From Pseudonocardia bannensis (GTDB taxonomy: Bacteria; Actinomycetota; Actinomycetes; Mycobacteriales; Pseudonocardiaceae), in the NCBI RefSeq assembly GCF_012911875.1, contig NZ_JAAXKZ010000058.1:1-34154 (forward strand): a stretch of DNA of 34,154 nt. The letters are read 5' to 3'. A program made the position numbers and the translations under genes. Under the pieces are notes generated by a model. That model was given only the letters and a program-made list of their open reading frames with translations. It made no database searches and was not told the origin of the DNA. Position 1 is the first letter of the stretch; each line of letters begins with the position of its first letter. This document shows, piece by piece, positions 30,567-34,154 of this stretch.

Positions 30567-31094
30567 GTGAATCCCATCACCACGAAGGTCCGGGCCGGCA
30601 GCGAGCTGCACTGCGAGGTCGTCGACTGGCTCGACACCGAGGCTGAGCTGCTGGATGACGGCCACGAGGCTCGGTGGCTGGAGGAGATGGTCAGCCGCGA
30701 GGTCATCTACCAGATGCCGCTGCGTCAGACCGTCGAGCGGGCGCGGGGTGCGGGATTCGAGGAGCACGCGTTCCATCTCGACGAGACGTACGGTTCGCTG
30801 GCCAGCCGGGTGGCCCGCAACCAGACCCTGTACGCATGGGCCGAGGACCCGCCGTCGCGGATCCGGCACTTCATCACAGGAGTCCGGGTCTCGGAGGCCG
30901 AGGACGGCCTGGTCGCGGTCCGCTCCAACCTGCTGGTCATGCGCACGCGGCAGGAGATGACCCAGCCGCAGACCTTCGCCGGGGAACGGCGCGACGTGCT
31001 GCGCCGCGAGGACGGCGTGCTGCGCCTGTACCGCCGCACGATCCTGCTCGACCTGACCGTCATCGGCACGCACAACCTCGCCATCTTCTTCTGA
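30567..31094 (+). CDS. Aromatic-ring-hydroxylating dioxygenase, beta subunit (second system)
   Basis: The 175-residue protein is a ring-hydroxylating beta subunit: EAELLDDGHEARWLEEMVSR, REVIYQMPLR, HFITGVRVSEAEDG, LYRRTILLDLTVIGTHNLAIFF. It differs strongly from the first beta subunit and has the standard length. GTG 30567 has GAGAGGA at 6 bases. Here the beta gene precedes the alpha gene, which starts 32 bp later, whereas in the minus-strand cluster alpha comes first. The two systems therefore do not look like a local duplication. Confidence 0.88.
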   Translation: MNPITTKVRAGSELHCEVVDWLDTEAELLDDGHEARWLEEMVSREVIYQMPLRQTVERARGAGFEEHAFHLDETYGSLASRVARNQTLYAWAEDPPSRIRHFITGVRVSEAEDGLVAVRSNLLVMRTRQEMTQPQTFAGERRDVLRREDGVLRLYRRTILLDLTVIGTHNLAIFF

Positions 31095-31126
31095 CGCCGC
31101 CACGGCACCTCATCCGAGGAGTACTC

Positions 31127-32530
31127 ATGACCACCACTGAGCATCGGCCGGGCGAGCAGCCGGTCGGCCTGTCCGCCGACCACCTCCTGCGCCAGCTCGA
31201 CGAGGGGCTGCCGGCCGGGGAGATCCCGGCGGCGCTGTTCGGCAACGAGGACGTCTACCGCCACGAGCTGCGGTCCGTCTTCGGGCGTTGCTGGGTCTTC
31301 CTGGCCCACGAGTCCGAGATCGAGGCCAGGGGCGACTACGTCCTGCGCAAGATCGGTGAGGACAACTTCGTCGTGGTGCGGGACGAGGAGGGCGGGATCA
31401 ACGTCCTGTTCGACGCGTGCCGGCACCGTGGCGTGCAGGTGTGTCGCGCGGATTCCGGCAACACCTCGCACTTCCGCTGTCCCTACCACGGCTGGACGTA
31501 CAACACGAAGGGCGATCTGGTCGGCGCGCCGTTGTGGCGCAACGCGTTCGGCGGGATGTCCAAGGAGGGCAACGGGCTGGTTCCCGCGGCCAAGGTGGCG
31601 TCCTACCACGGCCTGGTCTTCGCGACACTCGACCCGTCGGCGCCGCCTCTGGCGGAATACCTGGGCGGGATGACCTGGTACCTCGACCTCGTCTTCGGGC
31701 TCAACGCCGAGGGCGTCGAGGTGCTCGGACCGCCGCAGCGGTTCGTCATCGACGCGAACTGGAAGTCCGGTGCGGACAACTTCTCCGGCGATGACTACCA
31801 CCTGGGCACCCTGCACCGATCGGTCTGGGAGATCGGCGCCTTCCCGGTCCCGTTCCGGGAGAACATGCTCGGCTACCACATTCAGGCCTCGCCGGGACAC
31901 TCGCTGTCGTTCTCCATGGCGCCCACCGAGGACGAGCCGGGGCCGAAGTTCTTCGGCTACCCGGAGGAGCTGACCAAGACCTTCGACACCAGCCGGATCA
32001 GTGCCCACCAACTCGACGTCGCACGCCGGTCGCGGGTGTTCGTCGGCAACGTCTTCCCCAACTTCTCCATCCTCGCGTTGCCGATGACCGAGGACGGGGC
32101 CAACCACCCGCCGACCGGCATCCTGACGATCCGGACGTGGCAGCCCAAGGGGCCGGGCCAGGTCGAGGTCTGGAACTGGTTCTGCGCCTACAAGAACATG
32201 ACCCCGGAGCAGAAGGACCGCGCTTACAAGGCGGGACTCGGCACCTTCTCCATGGGCGGATCGTTCGAGATGGACGACACCGAGCCCTGGATCACGGTTA
32301 GCCGCACCGGCCGCTCGGTCGCCGCCGAGGTGCTCGACTTCAAGCTCAACTACCAGATGGGCATGCCGGGCATCGGCATCGCCAAGCGGGTGGAGGAGTG
32401 GCCCGGCCCGGGCATCGTCTACTGGACCCGCTACGAGGAGGGCGTCCAGCGCAACCTGTTCTCCTTCTACTCCCGGATGATGCAGGCGGCTCCCGGGCAG
32501 TGGCCGGACTTCACCTTCGACGACGAGTGA
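31127..32530 (+). CDS. Rieske aromatic dioxygenase, alpha subunit (second system)
   Basis: This 467-residue catalytic subunit carries the Rieske site C98-x-H100 ... C118-x2-H121 (DACRHRGVQVC, FRCPYHGWTYN) and the iron site D222-x2-H225-x4-H230 (SGDDYHLGTLH). NWKSGADNF before the iron site is characteristic of the biphenyl/naphthalene-type alpha subunits that act on neutral arenes and form cis-dihydrodiols. The BphB-like dehydrogenase directly downstream agrees. GAGGA lies 6 bases before ATG 31127. No ferredoxin or reductase gene follows within the window. Confidence 0.92.
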   Translation: MTTTEHRPGEQPVGLSADHLLRQLDEGLPAGEIPAALFGNEDVYRHELRSVFGRCWVFLAHESEIEARGDYVLRKIGEDNFVVVRDEEGGINVLFDACRHRGVQVCRADSGNTSHFRCPYHGWTYNTKGDLVGAPLWRNAFGGMSKEGNGLVPAAKVASYHGLVFATLDPSAPPLAEYLGGMTWYLDLVFGLNAEGVEVLGPPQRFVIDANWKSGADNFSGDDYHLGTLHRSVWEIGAFPVPFRENMLGYHIQASPGHSLSFSMAPTEDEPGPKFFGYPEELTKTFDTSRISAHQLDVARRSRVFVGNVFPNFSILALPMTEDGANHPPTGILTIRTWQPKGPGQVEVWNWFCAYKNMTPEQKDRAYKAGLGTFSMGGSFEMDDTEPWITVSRTGRSVAAEVLDFKLNYQMGMPGIGIAKRVEEWPGPGIVYWTRYEEGVQRNLFSFYSRMMQAAPGQWPDFTFDDE

Positions 32531-32562
32531 GACCGGCGGACGCTGCAAGGGAGCAGGAAACG

Positions 32563-33366
32563 ATGGGCTGCCTGGACGACCAGGTCGCGTTGATCGTCGG
32601 CGCCGCCGGCGGAATCGGGCGCGCGGTGGTGCGCCGGTACCTCGCCGACGGCGCCACGGTGCTGGCGGTCGACCGCAGCGAGGAGCGGCTGGCCGAACTG
32701 CAGGCCGAATCAGGTGGCCACCCGCGGTTGGCGACGATGGCTGCCGACGCCTCGACGTGGGCGGGCTGCAAGGCGATGGTGGCGCGCGCCGTGACCGAGT
32801 TCGGTGGGCTGGACGTGCTGGTGTCCTGCGTCGGGGTCTACGACCACGGTGTGCGGCTGGTCGACATCCCGGGCGAGCGGCTGACCGACGCGTTCGACGA
32901 GTGCTTCCGCGCCAACGTCGGGTCGCTGCTGCTGTGCATCCGCGCGGCGATCGAACCGCTCGCCGCGCGGGGCGGACGGATCGTGGTGACCGGCTCGTTC
33001 GCCGGGCACCGGCCCTCGGGCGGCGGGGTGCTCTACACGAGCGCCAAGCACGCCGTGGTCGGTCTGGTGTCGCAGCTCGCCTACGAACTGGCGCCGAAGA
33101 TCCGTGTGAACGGGGTGGCTCCGGGCGTCGCGAAGACCGTGATGTCCGGGCTGCGCAGCCTGGACCAGGAGCCTCGCGACGCGCTCCAGCCCGGCACCGA
33201 GGACGCGCTGCCGCTGCAGACCCTGCCGCACACCGACGACTACGGGGCTGTGTACGCGCTGCTGGGTTCCGCTGAGTCCGCAGTGATCACCGGCACCGTG
33301 GTGGTTGCCGACTCCGGGTTGCTCGTCCGAGGCCTGGCCGGACCCAACCTGGGCGGGGACCTGTGA
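32563..33366 (+). CDS. cis-Dihydrodiol dehydrogenase (BphB/HcaB-like SDR)
   Basis: The 267-residue SDR has VGAAGGIGRA (NAD binding), an Asp after the second strand (AVDRSEERL), SCVGVYDHG in place of NNAG, GSFAG with the catalytic Ser and YTSAKHAVVG with Tyr and Lys. The C-terminal block LPLQTLPHTDDYGAVYALLG and VVADSGLLVRGL is typical of the BphB group, which oxidises cis-dihydrodiols to catechols with NAD+. It starts 32 bp after the dioxygenase alpha stop, and its stop overlaps the next GTG. It is therefore the second enzyme of the pathway begun by that dioxygenase. Confidence 0.88.
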   Translation: MGCLDDQVALIVGAAGGIGRAVVRRYLADGATVLAVDRSEERLAELQAESGGHPRLATMAADASTWAGCKAMVARAVTEFGGLDVLVSCVGVYDHGVRLVDIPGERLTDAFDECFRANVGSLLLCIRAAIEPLAARGGRIVVTGSFAGHRPSGGGVLYTSAKHAVVGLVSQLAYELAPKIRVNGVAPGVAKTVMSGLRSLDQEPRDALQPGTEDALPLQTLPHTDDYGAVYALLGSAESAVITGTVVVADSGLLVRGLAGPNLGGDL

Positions 33367-34025
33367 CCGGCTGGTGGAACGAGGTCCGCGAGCACTACGC
33401 CGTGCGGGGCCTGGGGGGCCGGCTGCGGCCCGGCGCCCGGCCCGCCGTCGTCGTGGTCGACCTGATCCGCGGGTTCACCGACCCGGCGTGCCCGCCGGGC
33501 TCCGATCTGGACGCCGTCGTCGCCGCGACCCGGCAGGTGCTCGACGTGGCCCGCGCGGCCGACGTGCCGGTCTTCTTCACCTCGATCGCGTTCACCCCCG
33601 CCGAGCTGGACACCACGTTGTGGCTCACCAAGATGCCCGCGATGCGGGTGCTGGTCCCCGGTTCGGATTGGGTCGAGGTGGACGAACGACTGGCCCTTCG
33701 CGCGGACGAGGCGGTGATCACCAAGCGGGCCGCGTCCGGCTTCAACGGCACCGACCTGGCCGGGCGGCTGGCGGCCGCGGGCGCCGACTCCCTCGTGCTG
33801 TGCGGGGCCACCACGTCGGGCTGCATCCGGGCGACCGCGATCGACGCCTGCGCGCTCGGGCTCCCGACCTTCGTTCCCCGGGAGTGCGTCGGTGACCGGG
33901 CGGCCGGGCCGCACGAGGCGAACCTGCTCGACATCGACGCCAAGTACGCCGACGTCGTCGAGCTCGCCGACGCGCTCGCCCTGCTGCGGGCGCCGGTGGC
34001 CGATGGTTCCGGTGGTGGGCGGTGA
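33363..34025 (+). CDS. Isochorismatase-family cysteine hydrolase (amidohydrolase type)
   Basis: The 220-residue protein has the catalytic triad D33 (VVVVDLIRGFTD), K121 (VITKRAASGFNGTDL) and C154 (CGATTSGCIRATAIDA). The TTSGC-x-R-x-TA-x-DA block is most like N-carbamoylsarcosine amidohydrolase and maleamate amidohydrolase members, which cleave C-N bonds, rather than true isochorismatases. GTG 33363 overlaps the dehydrogenase stop (GTGA). Its presence in a dihydroxylation operon suggests a nitrogen-containing substrate or side chain, or an amide formed after ring cleavage. Exact substrate unknown. Confidence 0.85.
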   Translation: MTGWWNEVREHYAVRGLGGRLRPGARPAVVVVDLIRGFTDPACPPGSDLDAVVAATRQVLDVARAADVPVFFTSIAFTPAELDTTLWLTKMPAMRVLVPGSDWVEVDERLALRADEAVITKRAASGFNGTDLAGRLAAAGADSLVLCGATTSGCIRATAIDACALGLPTFVPRECVGDRAAGPHEANLLDIDAKYADVVELADALALLRAPVADGSGGGR

Positions 34026-34154
34026 GCGCCACCTCCGTCGCCCTCCGGCAGCCCGCCGCCCACCATCCGGCGATCACGCCGCGGCTGGTGGTCCCCGGTA
34101 CCGCGGACGGTTCGCTCTCGCTGGACGCCGAGCGCGCGCTCGGTACCTATGACC
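34022..34154 (+). CDS. Start of an unidentified gene, cut by the window edge
   Basis: GTG 34022 overlaps the previous stop (GTGA) and opens a frame of 44 codons that is still open at the window end (VSATSVALRQPAAHHPAI, then LVVPGTADGSLSLDAERAL). Too little is present to name a family. The coupled start puts it in the second dioxygenase operon. Confidence 0.6.
   Translation, partial: MSATSVALRQPAAHHPAITPRLVVPGTADGSLSLDAERALGTYD

Noticed and set aside
1..34154. CRISPR arrays, rRNA genes, insertion sequences with transposases
   Set aside because: I looked for regularly spaced repeats, rRNA cores and transposase motifs and saw none.

Overview
The window is high-GC, gene-dense actinobacterial chromosome. 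The first 7.4 kb has the order RidA protein, DUF4177 protein, two ArsA/Get3-like ATPases, WhiB4-type regulator, PonA2-type penicillin-binding protein. From memory this matches the Mycobacterium tuberculosis Rv3678c-Rv3682 neighbourhood. Fused MFS-thymidylate-kinase proteins, F420-type oxidoreductases and a rich catabolic gene set suggest the Pseudonocardiales (a Pseudonocardia-like organism). That assignment is inference; no rRNA or species marker is present.

Region 1-12.3 kb (core). Minus strand: two paralogous unknown proteins, RidA and DUF4177. Plus strand: two ArsA-like ATPases. whiB4 (minus) and ponA2 (plus) diverge. Next come a Pro/Ala-rich protein with a C-terminal membrane anchor, an MFS transporter fused to a thymidylate-kinase-like domain that has lost its Walker A residues, holB and a SnoaL-like protein.

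Region 12.35-14.0 kb (integration scar). tRNA-Thr(CGT) is followed 48 bp later by the C-terminal remnant of a tyrosine integrase. Behind it lie a frameshifted arcA-arcB chimera and a small unrecognised gene with a Cys-rich motif. This looks like the decayed end of one or more integrated elements.

Region 14.0-23.3 kb (accessory metabolism). A SulP transporter (minus) is followed by a TetR regulator divergent from a plus-strand run: acyl-CoA ligase, LLM oxidoreductase, SDR, an acetoacetyl-CoA synthetase reduced to its two ends by an internal deletion, a second LLM protein and an FAD monooxygenase. A broken SARP/AfsR-type regulator remnant ends the region.

Region 23.3-34.15 kb (aromatic catabolism). 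A minus-strand cluster reads Rieske dioxygenase alpha, beta, a 101-aa unknown protein, a class I amidotransferase-like protein, a glutamine-synthetase-like ligase and, after a strong hairpin, GltD. The gene set resembles the proteobacterial aniline system (tdnQ, tdnT, tdnA1, tdnA2) in a different order, and is divergent from a GntR/FCD regulator. A second plus-strand operon encodes Rieske beta, Rieske alpha, a BphB-like cis-dihydrodiol dehydrogenase, an isochorismatase-family amidohydrolase and the start of one more gene cut by the window edge. No ferredoxin or dedicated dioxygenase reductase is visible for either system.
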